Shown here in pieces: positions 16,765 through 25,468 of a stretch of 64,000 nucleotides of DNA. Within the stretch, counting starts at the first letter, position 1. Each line of letters starts with the position of its first letter. A program made the position numbers and the translations under genes. Origin of the DNA: JACCTU01 sp963788055 (lineage in GTDB: Bacteria > Actinomycetota > Thermoleophilia > Gaiellales > Gaiellaceae); assembly GCA_963788055.1 (NCBI GenBank), contig CAWBFA010000005.1:248001-312000 (forward strand), given 5' to 3'. A model generated the notes under the pieces. That model was not told where the DNA came from. It was given only the letters and a program-made list of their open reading frames with translations, and did not search any database.

Positions 16765-17720
16765 GACCGCGCCCTCACGAACACGGGAATCGCGTCACGG
16801 TGACCGCCGTACGACACGTTCAGCGTGTACCGGCCGGCTCGCTCGGGAGCGAGCAGCGCGAGCGTCCGCCCGCTCGACGTGCCGGTGCGTGCGCCGAGCC
16901 GCCAGCGGTAGCGCTTGGCGTCGGTCGAGACGCCGACGCCGAAGCGAACGCCTGCGGGAACGACGATCCGTCGCGGCGCGAGCTCGATGAACCGAAGCCG
17001 GACGAGCGCCTGCGACTCTTCCGAGCGGTTGCCGGCGAGGTCGTGCGCGACGACGACGATCGAGATCGGCCCCTCTTGGGCGTCGCGCCCATACCACTCG
17101 ATCTTCCCGACACCCCGCTGCCGGGGAGTGCTGCGGACGACCTCACGTCCGCCCGCGAGCAGCACGACGCGCGCAGGCTCAGACAGGCGGAACCGCACGC
17201 GCACGTAGTCGCCGCGCCCGTCACCGTCGGGTGAGAACAAGAGAGGCGCGATCGAGTCCACAAGAAACTCCGGCGGCGTCGTGTCGAGTCGCAGCTCGTT
17301 CGGGATGTCGATCGTCCGCCGCGCGTCGGCCAGGTGCACGCGCGCGCGATACACGCCCTCGGGCGCGCCGCCGCCGTCCCACACGAACTCGACCGGGCCT
17401 GCCGGGAAGCGCTCGTCGTCCACGATCGTGCGTACTGCCTGGTCGTCGGCGTCGATCACCGTCACCGTCAGGCGGTCCGCGTCCCGCAGCCCGAACCGGA
17501 TCCGCGCCCTGTCAGTCGGGCAGTCGCAGTCCGGGGAGAACGCCTTCGTCACTTTCGGGGCGACAATCGGCGAAGGAACGAGCTTCAGCCGCTCGGTGAC
17601 CGCGAACGCAGCCGCAGTTCCGCCGAGCAGGCCGAGAACGAGGATCGTCGACAGGAGGCGCGGCAACCCGCGCGCGAGGCTATCCGAACACCTTGGAGTG
17701 CCTGGGACGAACACGCACAA
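16761..17720 (-). CDS. Membrane-anchored protein with FlgD-like Ig repeats
   Basis: About 319 residues, start uncertain (TTG at 17720 is used; shorter alternatives exist inside the overlap with cysA). A single hydrophobic segment LLSTILVLGLLGGTAAAFAV near residues 23-42 suggests a signal anchor. The rest is two or more beta-rich modules: FGLRDADRLTVTVID, WDGGGAPEGVYRARVHLAD, then LLFSPDGDGRGDYVRVRFRLSEPARV and EWYGRDAQEGPISIVVVAHD. SPDGDGRGD and WDGxxxxEGxY are typical of FlgD_ig-like repeats found in secreted proteins. Its function is unknown; it may scaffold the cell surface polymer next to the Wzy gene. Confidence 0.6.
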   Translation of the reverse strand: MCVFVPGTPRCSDSLARGLPRLLSTILVLGLLGGTAAAFAVTERLKLVPSPIVAPKVTKAFSPDCDCPTDRARIRFGLRDADRLTVTVIDADDQAVRTIVDDERFPAGPVEFVWDGGGAPEGVYRARVHLADARRTIDIPNELRLDTTPPEFLVDSIAPLLFSPDGDGRGDYVRVRFRLSEPARVVLLAGGREVVRSTPRQRGVGKIEWYGRDAQEGPISIVVVAHDLAGNRSEESQALVRLRFIELAPRRIVVPAGVRFGVGVSTDAKRYRWRLGARTGTSSGRTLALLAPERAGRYTLNVSYGGHRDAIPVFVRARS

Positions 17721-18615
17721 GCGCGCCCTCGACGAGCTCGAGCCGCGTCGCCTCGTCGCGTGTCACCTGTGCCCAGAGCTCCTCCCCGTTCGCGAGACGG
17801 AGCTCGACGCGCACCTCGAAGCCGAGATGGACGATCCGCTCTACGAACGCCTCATCGCCTTCGCCGAACTCGACGTCGTGGGGACGGACGAACGACCCGC
17901 CGAGCTGGTTGACCTCGCCGACGAACGTCATCACGAACTCGTTCGCGGGGTTGTCGTACAGCTCGCGCGCTCCCCCAACCTGCTCGACACGCCCGTGACT
18001 CATCACGACGATCTGGTCGGCGAGGTCCATCGCCTCCTCCTGATCGTGCGTGACGAAGATCGTCGTCACGTGCACCTCGTCGTGGAGACGGCGGAGCCAC
18101 GCCCGAAGCTCCTTCCGCACGCGCGCGTCGAGAGCGCCGAACGGCTCGTCCAGCAAGAGGACGTCGGGCTCCACGGCGAGCGCCCGCGCGAGCGCCATCC
18201 GCTGACGCTGACCGCCCGAGAGCTGAGCGGGGTAGCGATCGGCGAAGCCGCCCAGCTGGACGAGCTCGAGCAGGTGCGCGACGCGCTCCTTGATCTCCTG
18301 CTTGGAACGGCGGCGGATCTCGAGGCCGAAGGCGACGTTCTTCCAGACCGTCATGTGCTTGAAGGCCGCGTAGTGCTGGAAGACGAAGCCAACGCCGCGC
18401 TTCTGGGGAGGACGCGAAGTCACGTCGTGCCCGTCGATCAGCACGCGGCCGGCGTCCGGCTGCTCGAGCCCGGCGATGATGCGCAGGAGCGTCGACTTGC
18501 CGCTGCCGCTCGGACCGAGGAGCGCCGTGAGCGATCCGGCAGGGACCTCGACCGAGACGTCGTCGAGCGCGACGAACATGCCGAACTGCTTCGAGACGGA
18601 CCGTGCTTCGATCAT
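17680..18615 (-). CDS. cysA: Sulfate/thiosulfate ABC transporter ATP-binding protein
   Basis: A 311-residue ABC ATPase. Visible motifs are Walker A GPSGSGKST at residues 34-42, Q-loop FQHYAAFKHMTV, signature LSGGQRQRMALARAL, Walker B VLLLDEPFGALD and the switch histidine in IFVTHDQEEAM. A short C-terminal TOBE-like part follows. KHMTVWKNVAFGLEIRR and the FQHYALF-like Q-loop match CysA. It powers uptake of sulfate through CysT/CysW with the binding protein encoded upstream. Its start overlaps the cysW stop by 4 bases. It is the last gene of the importer unit; its end overlaps the next gene by 41 bases. Confidence 0.93.
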   Translation of the reverse strand: MIEARSVSKQFGMFVALDDVSVEVPAGSLTALLGPSGSGKSTLLRIIAGLEQPDAGRVLIDGHDVTSRPPQKRGVGFVFQHYAAFKHMTVWKNVAFGLEIRRRSKQEIKERVAHLLELVQLGGFADRYPAQLSGGQRQRMALARALAVEPDVLLLDEPFGALDARVRKELRAWLRRLHDEVHVTTIFVTHDQEEAMDLADQIVVMSHGRVEQVGGARELYDNPANEFVMTFVGEVNQLGGSFVRPHDVEFGEGDEAFVERIVHLGFEVRVELRLANGEELWAQVTRDEATRLELVEGALVRVRPRHSKVFG

Positions 18616-19391
18616 GCGCCCTCCTTCGGCTTGAACACGCTCATCGCGACGAGGGTCGCGATCGCGAGGATTGCGAGCACGACGGAGGCGGCGTATGCCC
18701 CGACGTAGTCGAACGACTGGAAGCGCTCCTCGACGTGCAGCGTCATCGTCTCGGTCTTGCCGACGATGCGGCCGGAGACGACGCTGACGGCGCCGAACTC
18801 ACCGAGCGCACGCGCCGTCGTCAAGACGATGCCGTAGGCGACCGCCCAGCGAATAGCGGGGAGCGTGACCCGTCGGAACGTCTGCCACGACGACGCGCCG
18901 AGCGTCGACGCGGCCTGCTCCTGCTCGACGCCGATCTCGCGCAGCACTGGAACGACCTCGCGCACGACGAACGGGAGCGACACGAAGATCGTCGCAAGCA
19001 CCATGCCCGGCAGCGCGAAGACGACGTCGAACGGCACGTCGTGGAGCCACCCGCCGGTCCCGAAGAGGAGCAGAAACGCAAGACCGACGACGATCGGCGA
19101 GAGCGCGAGCGGCAGATCGACGACCGCATTGAGGAGCCCCTTGCCCGGAGCGCGATGCCGGACGATCACGATCGCGCACGCGATGCCGAAGATGGTGTTC
19201 GCGGGGACGACAATCGCGGTGATCAGGATCGTGATCCAAAACGCATGGATCGCCTCGGGTGTCGTGACCGACGCCCACGCCGCACCGACACCGTTCTCGA
19301 ACGCCCGCCCGAAGACCATCGCGACCGGCAGGAGGAGCAGCAGCGCGAGGTAGCCGAGCGCCGTGAAGCGGAGGACGTACTTACCCAACAC
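18612..19391 (-). CDS. cysW: Sulfate ABC transporter permease
   Basis: A 259-residue permease with six hydrophobic segments. The EAA loop between helices is seen as ASTLGASSWQTFRRVTLPAIRWA near residue 170. Upstream is LNAVVDLPLALSPIVVGLAFLLLFG, and after it ARALGEFGAVSVVSG, the conserved CysW/CysT segment. It pairs with CysT to form the membrane channel. GTG start, overlapping the cysT end. No frame damage. Confidence 0.93.
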   Translation of the reverse strand: MLGKYVLRFTALGYLALLLLLPVAMVFGRAFENGVGAAWASVTTPEAIHAFWITILITAIVVPANTIFGIACAIVIVRHRAPGKGLLNAVVDLPLALSPIVVGLAFLLLFGTGGWLHDVPFDVVFALPGMVLATIFVSLPFVVREVVPVLREIGVEQEQAASTLGASSWQTFRRVTLPAIRWAVAYGIVLTTARALGEFGAVSVVSGRIVGKTETMTLHVEERFQSFDYVGAYAASVVLAILAIATLVAMSVFKPKEGA

Positions 19392-20151
19392 GGTCGTGCC
19401 TCGTCACGCGGCGGCGCAGGCCGCCGATCAGGAGGAGGGCAGCAAACGAGAGGACGAGCAGGACGACGGACACGGCGGCTGCGCCCGACGGGTCGCCGCT
19501 CTCGATCCGCCCGAAGATGTACACGGAGGCCACCTCGGTCTCGAAGGGCAGGTTCCCCGAGATCAGCACGACCGAGCCGAACTCGCCGATCGCCCGCGCG
19601 AACGCGAGCGCGACGCCGGAGAGCACAGCCGGGAAGAGATTCGGGAAGACGACGCGCCTGAAGACCTGGAGCGCGTTCGCGCCGAGCGACGCCGCCGCTT
19701 CCTCCATCTCGCGATCGAGCTCGAGCAGCACGGGCTGCACCGTCCTGACCACGAAGGGAAGCGTCACGAAGAGCAGCGCGAGGAGGATCGCCGCACGGGA
19801 GAACGCGACGTCGATGCCGAACGGCCCCTCAGGGCCGTAGAGAGCGAGCAGCGTCAGCCCGGCGACGATCGTCGGCAGCGCGAACGGCAGGTCGATCACC
19901 GCGTTGACGACCGACTTGCCCGGGAACTCGTCGCGGACGAGCACCCACGCGATCAGCGTCCCGACCACGGCGTTCACGAGCGCGACGAGGACCGAGACCA
20001 CCAGGGTCAGCTTCAGCGCCGACACCGCCTGCGGCTCGGTGACGGCGTCCCAGAAGCTCTGCTCGCCCTTGGTCGACTGCCAGACGACGGCAGCGAGCGG
20101 GAGCAGGACGATCAAGGTCAGGTACGCCGTGACGAGCCCCTGCGTGATCAT
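19381..20151 (-). CDS. cysT: Sulfate ABC transporter permease
   Basis: A 256-residue permease if the ATG in MITQGLVTAYLTLIVLLPL is used. It shows the same core as CysW: VNAVIDLPFALPTIVAGLTLLALYG, the EAA loop AASLGANALQVFRRVVFPNLFPA and ARAIGEFGSVVLISG. The N-terminus before helix 1 would then be very short. The frame is open back to a CTG at 20208 that overlaps the stop of the binding-protein gene as CTGA. Starting there would add 19 residues, giving a tail nearer the family norm. Either way the two genes are tightly coupled. Confidence 0.9.
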   Translation of the reverse strand: MITQGLVTAYLTLIVLLPLAAVVWQSTKGEQSFWDAVTEPQAVSALKLTLVVSVLVALVNAVVGTLIAWVLVRDEFPGKSVVNAVIDLPFALPTIVAGLTLLALYGPEGPFGIDVAFSRAAILLALLFVTLPFVVRTVQPVLLELDREMEEAAASLGANALQVFRRVVFPNLFPAVLSGVALAFARAIGEFGSVVLISGNLPFETEVASVYIFGRIESGDPSGAAAVSVVLLVLSFAALLLIGGLRRRVTRHDRVG

Positions 20152-20204
20152 CGCGCCCGGCTGCGAGATTGCGGCCGGGCGCGAAGGCGATGCGGCGTGC
20201 GTGC

Positions 20205-21197
20205 TCAGTTCGTCCCGGTCTCGCGCTGGATCTTGGTCACGATCCCGGTGTTCGGGTTGAAGAAGCGGTTGTCGACCTTCGCCCATCCCCCGAGCCACTT
20301 GATCGAGAACAGCTGCGGCCGGACGGGGAACGAGAAGCCCTTCGCGGCCGCCGGCACGACAGGCCTATAGCCGTTCTGCGCGAAGATCTTCTGCGCTGCG
20401 GTCGTGCGGAGGTAGCGCACGAAGGAGTTCGCCGTGGCCTTGTTCTGCGAGTTCGTCGTGACGGCGATCGGATTCTCGATCCGGATCGTCGCCTTCGGGA
20501 TGACGTAGGGGACCTCCTGGTTGTTCTGGTTCGCGAAGATCGCTTCGTTCTCGTAGGCGAGCAGGACGTCGCCGCGGCCCGCGAGGAAGGTCTGCAGCGC
20601 CTCGCGCGCGCTCTTGTCCTGCGAGACGATGTGCTTATAGAGGTTCCGGAGGTACGCCACGGCCTGCGCGTGCGTCTTCTTCTTGCGCAGCTGTGCGCCG
20701 TAGGCGGCCATGATGTTCCACTTCGCGCCGCCCGAGGTCTGCACGTTCGGCGTCACCACCTGCACGCCCGGCTTCACGAGGTCGCCCCAGTCGCGGATCT
20801 TCTTCGGGTTGCCCTTCCGCACGGCGAAGACGACGACGGAGCGCGTGACGATGCCGCCCCACTTGTCGTTCTTCCAGCTCCTCGGCACGATGCCCTTGTT
20901 CACGAGCGTGGTCACGTCGGGCTCGAGCGAGAGCGCGACGACATCGGCCTTCAGCCCGGAGATGACCGCGCGCGCCTGCTCGCCTGACGACCCGTAGCTC
21001 TGCTGGAACGAGGTGTCGTTGCCTGCGGCCGTCTTCTGGAACGCGGGAATCAGGTCGGCGTAGGCCGCCCGCGGGGTCGAGTAGGCGACGAGCGAGATCG
21101 AGCCGCCTTCCAAGCGCGCAGAGGTGCCGGCCGCGAGCGCCAGCGCGAAGGCAGCGGCGGCGAGAACGGCGAGCGAGGCGAGAATGCGTTTGGGCAA
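20205..21197 (-). CDS. Sulfate-binding periplasmic protein
   Basis: A 330-residue secreted solute-binding protein. The signal peptide is KRILASLAVLAAAAFALALAAG, cleaved near residue 25. The mature chain has the Sbp/CysP landmarks LVAYSTPRAAYADLIPAF, QQSYGSSGEQARAVISGLKADVVALS, VNKGIVPRSW and PNVQTSGGAKWNIMAAYG. Later come RGDVLLAYENEA and LRTTAAQKIFAQNGYRPV. Start is TTG at 21197, supported by AGGAG six bases upstream. A promoter and the CTAAT-N7-ATTAG operator lie just before it, so it begins its own transcription unit with cysT, cysW and cysA. Sbp and CysP cannot be told apart here. Confidence 0.93.
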   Translation of the reverse strand: MPKRILASLAVLAAAAFALALAAGTSARLEGGSISLVAYSTPRAAYADLIPAFQKTAAGNDTSFQQSYGSSGEQARAVISGLKADVVALSLEPDVTTLVNKGIVPRSWKNDKWGGIVTRSVVVFAVRKGNPKKIRDWGDLVKPGVQVVTPNVQTSGGAKWNIMAAYGAQLRKKKTHAQAVAYLRNLYKHIVSQDKSAREALQTFLAGRGDVLLAYENEAIFANQNNQEVPYVIPKATIRIENPIAVTTNSQNKATANSFVRYLRTTAAQKIFAQNGYRPVVPAAAKGFSFPVRPQLFSIKWLGGWAKVDNRFFNPNTGIVTKIQRETGTN

Positions 21198-21219
21198 GGA
21201 GACTCCTAGATAGGCAGGA

Positions 21220-21236
21220 CTAATAGTCGGTATTAG
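21220..21236. promoter_or_regulatory. Sulfur-cluster operator 1 (CTAAT-N7-ATTAG)
   Basis: A perfect inverted repeat CTAAT/ATTAG with a 7-base spacer, four bases downstream of the -10 box of the binding-protein promoter and so over the expected transcription start. The same half-sites and spacing occur only once more in the window, at the FAD-oxidoreductase gene. This suggests a shared repressor. Confidence 0.65.
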
Positions 21237-21240
21237 GAAT

Positions 21241-21269
21241 GTCTATCCAGAACTTCGTGCCCACGTCAA
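21241..21269 (-). promoter_or_regulatory. Candidate promoter of the sulfate-importer unit
   Basis: Minus-strand TTGACG (21269-21264) lies 17 bases upstream of ATAGAC (21246-21241). The -35 box is good and the -10 box weak. The downstream edge is followed by the dyad operator, then AGGAG and the TTG start. Confidence 0.5.
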
Positions 21270-21767
21270 GCCGGAACCGAACCTCGGTGGTCCGGCCGCG
21301 GCGGGAGCGGGCAGGAGACGAACGGCCGCCCGGTCAGCCGAAGGCCCAGCTTGTAGGCCTCGCAGCCGGTACAGAAGCCCGTGCTGGCAGCGAGGAGGGC
21401 CAGCCCGGCGACCAGCAGCCCGAGCCCCGCGCCGACGGTCGCCCACCCGGCCGCGTACGCAGCAGACGCTGCGCCCAGCACCGCGATCCCCACCATGTTC
21501 GCAAACCGCGGCGGGCGCGAGTCCTCGAGCGGGCCCTCGCCGAAGTGCGGCTGCACCAGCTCGAAGTACGCAAGACAGGGGAGGCAGAACCGCCGGCCGA
21601 ACGTGAGGCCGACGGCGAGCTGCAGCGCCAGCAGCCGCGAGCAGCCACCACCAACCCGTCGCCACCGCGAGTACGGACAGGACTCCGACGACCGCCTGGT
21701 TGAACCGCGGCGCGCGGGAGTCGATCACGTCGGTGTCGCGGTAGGGGTCGGCGGCCCAGGCGATCAC
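21266..21767 (-). CDS. DUF4395 membrane protein, broken by one extra base near 21638
   Basis: The restored protein (about 166 residues) begins RDTDVIDSRAPRFNQAVVGVL. It has helix LSVLAVATGWWWLL, then AVGLTFGRRFCLPCLAYFEL carrying the family CxxC, then GEGPLEDSRPPRFANMVGIAVL and LLAASTGFCTGCEAYKLG with a second CxxC. This is the DUF4395 pattern, a membrane protein often beside sulfur-metabolism or thioredoxin genes. The break lies at GCGGCTG; dropping one base rejoins the frames. GTG start overlaps the ATP-sulfurylase stop. It may handle reduced sulfur or thiol redox, but its function is unknown. Confidence 0.78.
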
Positions 21768-22901
21768 GTGCGATAGGCCTCGATCAGGACCGCGGCGACC
21801 TCGGGCCGCGTGAACTCCGTCGGCGGGACTTCGCCGCCCGCGAGCAACTCGCGCACCTTCGTCCCCGAGAGGAACACGTGCTGCTCCTTGCCGTGCGGGC
21901 ACGTCTTCGCGCTCGCCATCGAGCCGCACGCCTTGCACCAGAACGAGTGCTCGAAGAACATCGGCTCGATGTCGAGCTCGTGCGGCTCGAACTCGTCGAA
22001 GATCAGCTGGGCGTCGTACGTTCCGTAATAGTCGCCGACGCCGGCGTGGTCGCGGCCGACGATGAAGTGCGAGCAGCCGTAGTTCTTGCGGCAGATCGCG
22101 TGCCAGATCGCCTCGCGCGGGCCTGCGTAGCGCATCGCCGCCGGGAAGGCCGACAGGAGCACGCGGTCGGCCGGGTAGTAGTCGTCGATCAGCGTGCGGT
22201 AGCAGGCCACGCGCACGTCGGCCGGGACGTCGTCGCCCTTCGTGTCTCCGACGAGCGGATGGACGAGCAGGCCGTCGACGGTCTCGAGCGCGACCTTCGT
22301 CAGGTACTCGTGCGCACGATGGATCGGGTTGCGCGTCTGGAAGCCGACGACCCGCCTCCAGCCGCGCTCGGCGAAGGCCGCGCGCGTGTCGCGCGGATCG
22401 AGCGCGAGCTCGGCGAACTCGGGCTCGGGCCGCTCGAACACCGTGACGCGGCCGGCGAGGTACCTCGGCTTCTGCGCGTAGAGCCGCGCGACGCCGGGGT
22501 GGGCCTCGTCGGTCGTGCGGAAGCAGTTCTCCGCCTCGCGGTCCTTGTCGTACGTTGTAGACCTCGGCGACCTCGAGCACGGCGAGCTTCCGCCCGCTCT
22601 CGTCGGCGAGCGCCACGCGGCCGCCCTGCGGCGCCTCGTCGACGGCGAGGCAGACCGGCAGCGCCCACGGAAGCCCGCTCGCGAGCCGCATCTCGTCGAC
22701 GACGCGCTCGTAGTCCTCGCGACCCATGAACCCATCGAGCGGCGAGAGCGCCCCGGAGGCGATCATGCCAAGGTCGGAGACCTCGCGCGAGGTGAGCATC
22801 ACGACTGCGAGCGAGTCGAGGTCGCCCGGCCGCTCGCCCGTCCGGTCGACGAGCTCGCCGCCGTGCGGCCGGATCAGCCGCTCCGTCGCGACCGCCGTCA
22901 C
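21764..22901 (-). CDS. sat: Sulfate adenylyltransferase (ATP sulfurylase), one extra base near 22555
   Basis: Makes APS and diphosphate from sulfate and ATP. The N-terminal PUA-like half reads IASGALSPLDGFMGREDYE and ALPVCLAVDEAP. The catalytic half has VGFQTRNPIHRAHEYL with the QxRNPxHxxH motif, HPLVGDTKGDD, YYPADRVLLSAFPAAMRYAGPRE and IVGRDHAGVGDYYG. CKACGSMASAKTCPHG near the end is the zinc-binding cysteine set of the bacterial single-chain type. After VAEVY the bases TACAACG contain one A too many; TACACG restores TYDKDREAENCF. Restored length is 378 residues, normal for the family. GTG start overlaps the cysC stop. Confidence 0.9.
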
Positions 22902-23497
22902 GCCGTCACCCCGGACTCGACGAGACCGAGCTCCTCGAGCTTCGCGACGATCAGACGTGCCGACTCCTCGGCGTCGTGCTGCTCCGTGTCGACGACGAGC
23001 TCGGGGCTCACCGGGTCCTCGTACGGGTCGTCGACGCCCGTGAAGCCCTTGATCTCCCCCCTGAAAGCCTTCTCGTACAGCCCCTTCACGTCGCGCTTCG
23101 CGCACTCGTCCACCGACGCCTTGACGTGCACCTCGACGAACGTGCCCCACTCCTCGACCATGGTCCGGGCTTTGCGCCGCGTCTCCTCGTACGGCGAGAT
23201 CGCGGCCGCGATCACCGCGCCGCCCTGTCGCGTCAGGCGCGAGGCGACCCAGCCGATCCGCTCGATGTTCGTGTCGCGGTCCTCCTTCGAGAACCCGAGC
23301 CCCTTCGACAGATGCGTGCGCACCGTGTCGCCGTCGAGGTACTCGACGACGTGGCCGCGGCGCTCGAGCTCCGGACCGACGAGATGCGCGATCGTGGACT
23401 TGCCCGCGCCCGAGAGACCCGTGAACCAGAGCGTGAAGCCGCCCTCGCGGCGACGGTCCGACTCGGGGTGCTCGTGCGCGTAGATGTGCTCAGTCAT
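22898..23497 (-). CDS. cysC: Adenylylsulfate kinase
   Basis: A 199-residue APS kinase producing PAPS. It shows the P-loop WFTGLSGAGKSTIAHLVG near residues 29-46, then LDGDTVRTHLSKGLGFSKEDRDTN with the APS-binding residues. IGWVASRLTRQGGAVIAAAISPY follows, then FVEVHVKASVDECAKRDVKGLY and TGVDDPYEDP. It lies between the APS/PAPS reductase and ATP sulfurylase genes with short overlaps. The neighbouring reductase carries APS-reductase-type cysteines, so the PAPS may serve sulfotransferases rather than sulfite formation. Confidence 0.93.
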   Translation of the reverse strand: MTEHIYAHEHPESDRRREGGFTLWFTGLSGAGKSTIAHLVGPELERRGHVVEYLDGDTVRTHLSKGLGFSKEDRDTNIERIGWVASRLTRQGGAVIAAAISPYEETRRKARTMVEEWGTFVEVHVKASVDECAKRDVKGLYEKAFRGEIKGFTGVDDPYEDPVSPELVVDTEQHDAEESARLIVAKLEELGLVESGVTA

Positions 23498-24176
23498 TGC
23501 TCTCCTTGATCAATGGTGCGTTCACGTGGATGCCGCATTCGAGCTTGTTCGAGCCGGCCCAGCGGCCTGCGCGCTCGTCCTCGCCGGCGTTCACCGGCCG
23601 CGTGCAGTGGATGCACCCGATCGAGGGGTAGCCCTGGTCGTGCAGCGGGTTGTAGGGAATCTCGTTGACGGCGATGTACGCGTCGACGCGCTTCGAGCTC
23701 CAGTCGACGAGCGGCTGGATCTTCCAGACGCCGTAGCGCTCCGACCACTCGACCTTCTGCGCGTTCGCGCGCGTCGCGGACTGCTCGCGCCGGATACCGG
23801 TGATCCACGCGTCGTAGCCGGCGAGCGCGCGCTCGAGCGGCTCGACCTTGCGGATCCCGCAGCAGCGGTCCGGGTCGGTCTCCCAGAGGAGATCGGGCGG
23901 GTCGATCGGCCGGAACGACTTCAGGTTGAGGTCGTACTTCGCCACCAGCTGATCGCGGGTCGCATAGGTCTCGGGGAAGAGCACGAGCGTGTCGAGCTCG
24001 ACGACGTCGGTGGCCAGGCCGAGCTCGCTGATCATGTGCACGAGCGCCGACGACTGCCGCTGCCACGAGCAGGTCAGGCACAGCTTGTCGCCGAACTCCT
24101 CGGCCGCCCAGCGGAGCAGCTCTTCCGCGGACATCGCCTCGAAGTCGAGCTCAGGAAGCGCCGGCGCGCTCGCCAT
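23490..24176 (-). CDS. cysH: APS/PAPS reductase with [4Fe-4S]-type cysteines
   Basis: A 228-residue PP-loop reductase that releases sulfite. The nucleotide loop is LCLTCSWQRQSSALVHMI; later comes LDTLVLFPETYATRDQL. The pair DRCCGIRKVEPLERAL near residues 108-123, plus SIGCIHCTRPV near 190, form the CC...CxxC set that binds a [4Fe-4S] cluster in assimilatory APS reductases. WITGIRREQSATRANA and the C-terminal KLECGIH with the catalytic cysteine complete the match. It uses reduced thioredoxin. It overlaps comA upstream by 26 bases and cysC downstream by 8. Confidence 0.92.
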   Translation of the reverse strand: MASAPALPELDFEAMSAEELLRWAAEEFGDKLCLTCSWQRQSSALVHMISELGLATDVVELDTLVLFPETYATRDQLVAKYDLNLKSFRPIDPPDLLWETDPDRCCGIRKVEPLERALAGYDAWITGIRREQSATRANAQKVEWSERYGVWKIQPLVDWSSKRVDAYIAVNEIPYNPLHDQGYPSIGCIHCTRPVNAGEDERAGRWAGSNKLECGIHVNAPLIKESND

Positions 24177-24894
24177 GGATCTCCTTCAGCGTGTCCCCGC
24201 GCAGACCGAGACGCAGGGTCTCGAGCGGGATCACCTCGTCCGGCGGGATGTTCCCGAGGTTCACGTCCGAGCCGAGCGTCTTCACGAACCACGCTTGCGC
24301 AGCCTTCGTCGGCGCTTCGAAGATCACGTTTGCAGGCTCGACCGCATCTGCGATCTCCACGATCAGCTCCGTGCGCATCCCGCCGGACGAGTCGAAGATG
24401 CCGGCGGTGCCGCCCTCGCGCGCCTCGGTGATCACCTTCCAGGCGCCCGCGTCGAGCTCCTCGCGGAGCCAGCTCGTCCACTCGTCCGCGGAGTACTCCA
24501 CCGACGAGTCCTTCGAGCCGACCTCAGAGAGCACGGTGAAGTCGCGCGCGAAGTCGGCGATCAGCTCGAGCTTCTCCTCGCGCGGGATCTCGACCGTGCC
24601 GTCGGAGAGCTCGACGTGGGTGAGTCCGAGGTCGCGCAACCACGCCTTGTACTGGTCCACCTTCCCCTTGACGTAGACGACCTCGAAGAACGTCCCGCCG
24701 ATCACCACCGGCTTCTCGCGCAACACCTCCAGCTTCCGTTTGAGGTTCGGCGTGACGTACGCGGTGCCCCAGCCGAGCTTGACGACATCGATGTAGACGC
24801 CCGAGGTCTCGAGCACGTCCTCCCACGCACGCGGGCCGAGGCCCTTGTCGATCACGTGGGTGATGCCGCCGGCGCGGGGCTCAAAATCGAGCAA
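24151..24894 (-). CDS. comA: Phosphosulfolactate synthase (ComA family)
   Basis: A 247-residue TIM-barrel enzyme joining sulfite to phosphoenolpyruvate to give (R)-2-phospho-3-sulfolactate. Family landmarks are VIDKGLGPRAWEDVLETSG, IDVVKLGWGTAYVTP and FFEVVYVKGKVDQYKAWL. Then come HVELSDGTVEIPREEKLELI, VLSEVGSKDSS and ITEAREGGTAGIFDSSG, ending NVIFEAPTKAAQAWFVKTLG and LGNIPPDEVIPLETLRLGLRGDT. It is the first step of coenzyme M synthesis in methanogens and of sulfolactate formation in Bacillus. Here it sits between a sulfite-producing reductase and a fumarase, which strongly suggests sulfite is its in vivo substrate. No ComB, ComC or ComDE is present in the window. Confidence 0.92.
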   Translation of the reverse strand: MLDFEPRAGGITHVIDKGLGPRAWEDVLETSGVYIDVVKLGWGTAYVTPNLKRKLEVLREKPVVIGGTFFEVVYVKGKVDQYKAWLRDLGLTHVELSDGTVEIPREEKLELIADFARDFTVLSEVGSKDSSVEYSADEWTSWLREELDAGAWKVITEAREGGTAGIFDSSGGMRTELIVEIADAVEPANVIFEAPTKAAQAWFVKTLGSDVNLGNIPPDEVIPLETLRLGLRGDTLKEIHGERAGAS

Positions 24895-25468
24895 AGAGCT
24901 CCTTCAGCTTCTCCTGCGCGCGCTCCTGTACGTCGTGGTAGAGCGAGTTGCCGTGCGCGTCGATCCCGACCGTCAGCGGCCCGAAGTCCTTGACGCGGAA
25001 CTTCCAGAGGCACTCGGGCATCAGCTCCTCCCAGGCCACCTCCTCGATCTCCTCGATCTGCGTCGTCTCGAGCGCGGCCGCGCCGCCGACGATCGCGAAG
25101 TAGACCATCCCGAGCCGGTGCATCGGCTCGATCGCCTCGTCGGGGAAGCCGCCCTTGCCACAGACCGCGCGCACGCCGTATTGCGCGCCGAGCGGCTCGG
25201 TGAAGCGCACCATGCGGGCGCTCGTCGTCGTGCCGATGCAGACCTTCTCGTACTTGCCTTCGGCGAGCTTGCGGACGCCCGGCGCGGTGTGGAGCAGGAA
25301 CGCGCCGCGGAGATCCATCGGCGGCTCGACGCCCTGGTCGAAGATCCGGACTTGCGTGCGGTCGCGGATGCCGATGATGTGGCCCTGGACGACCACCTCG
25401 TCGCCGGCGCGGAGCTTGAGGATCTCCGCTTCGTCGGTGATCGGGAACGTGACTTCGTGGACGGCCAT
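24881..25468 (-). CDS. Fumarate hydratase-type class I lyase, beta subunit
   Basis: A 195-residue protein matching the C-terminal half of class I fumarase/L(+)-tartrate dehydratase. It has LKAGDEVVVQGHIIGIRDRT-like strands (here LRAGDEVVV), PPMDLRGAFLLHTAP, IGTTTSARMVRF, GKGGFPDE and YFAIVGGAAALETTQIEEIEEVAWEELMPE, ending in LTVGIDAHGNSLYHDV. The start ATG overlaps the alpha-subunit stop as ATGA, so the pair is made together. With the alpha subunit it would bind a [4Fe-4S] cluster and add or remove water across a fumarate-like double bond. Its position beside comA makes a sulfonated substrate (sulfolactate/sulfoacrylate) worth considering. Confidence 0.88.
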   Translation of the reverse strand: MAVHEVTFPITDEAEILKLRAGDEVVVQGHIIGIRDRTQVRIFDQGVEPPMDLRGAFLLHTAPGVRKLAEGKYEKVCIGTTTSARMVRFTEPLGAQYGVRAVCGKGGFPDEAIEPMHRLGMVYFAIVGGAAALETTQIEEIEEVAWEELMPECLWKFRVKDFGPLTVGIDAHGNSLYHDVQERAQEKLKELFARF

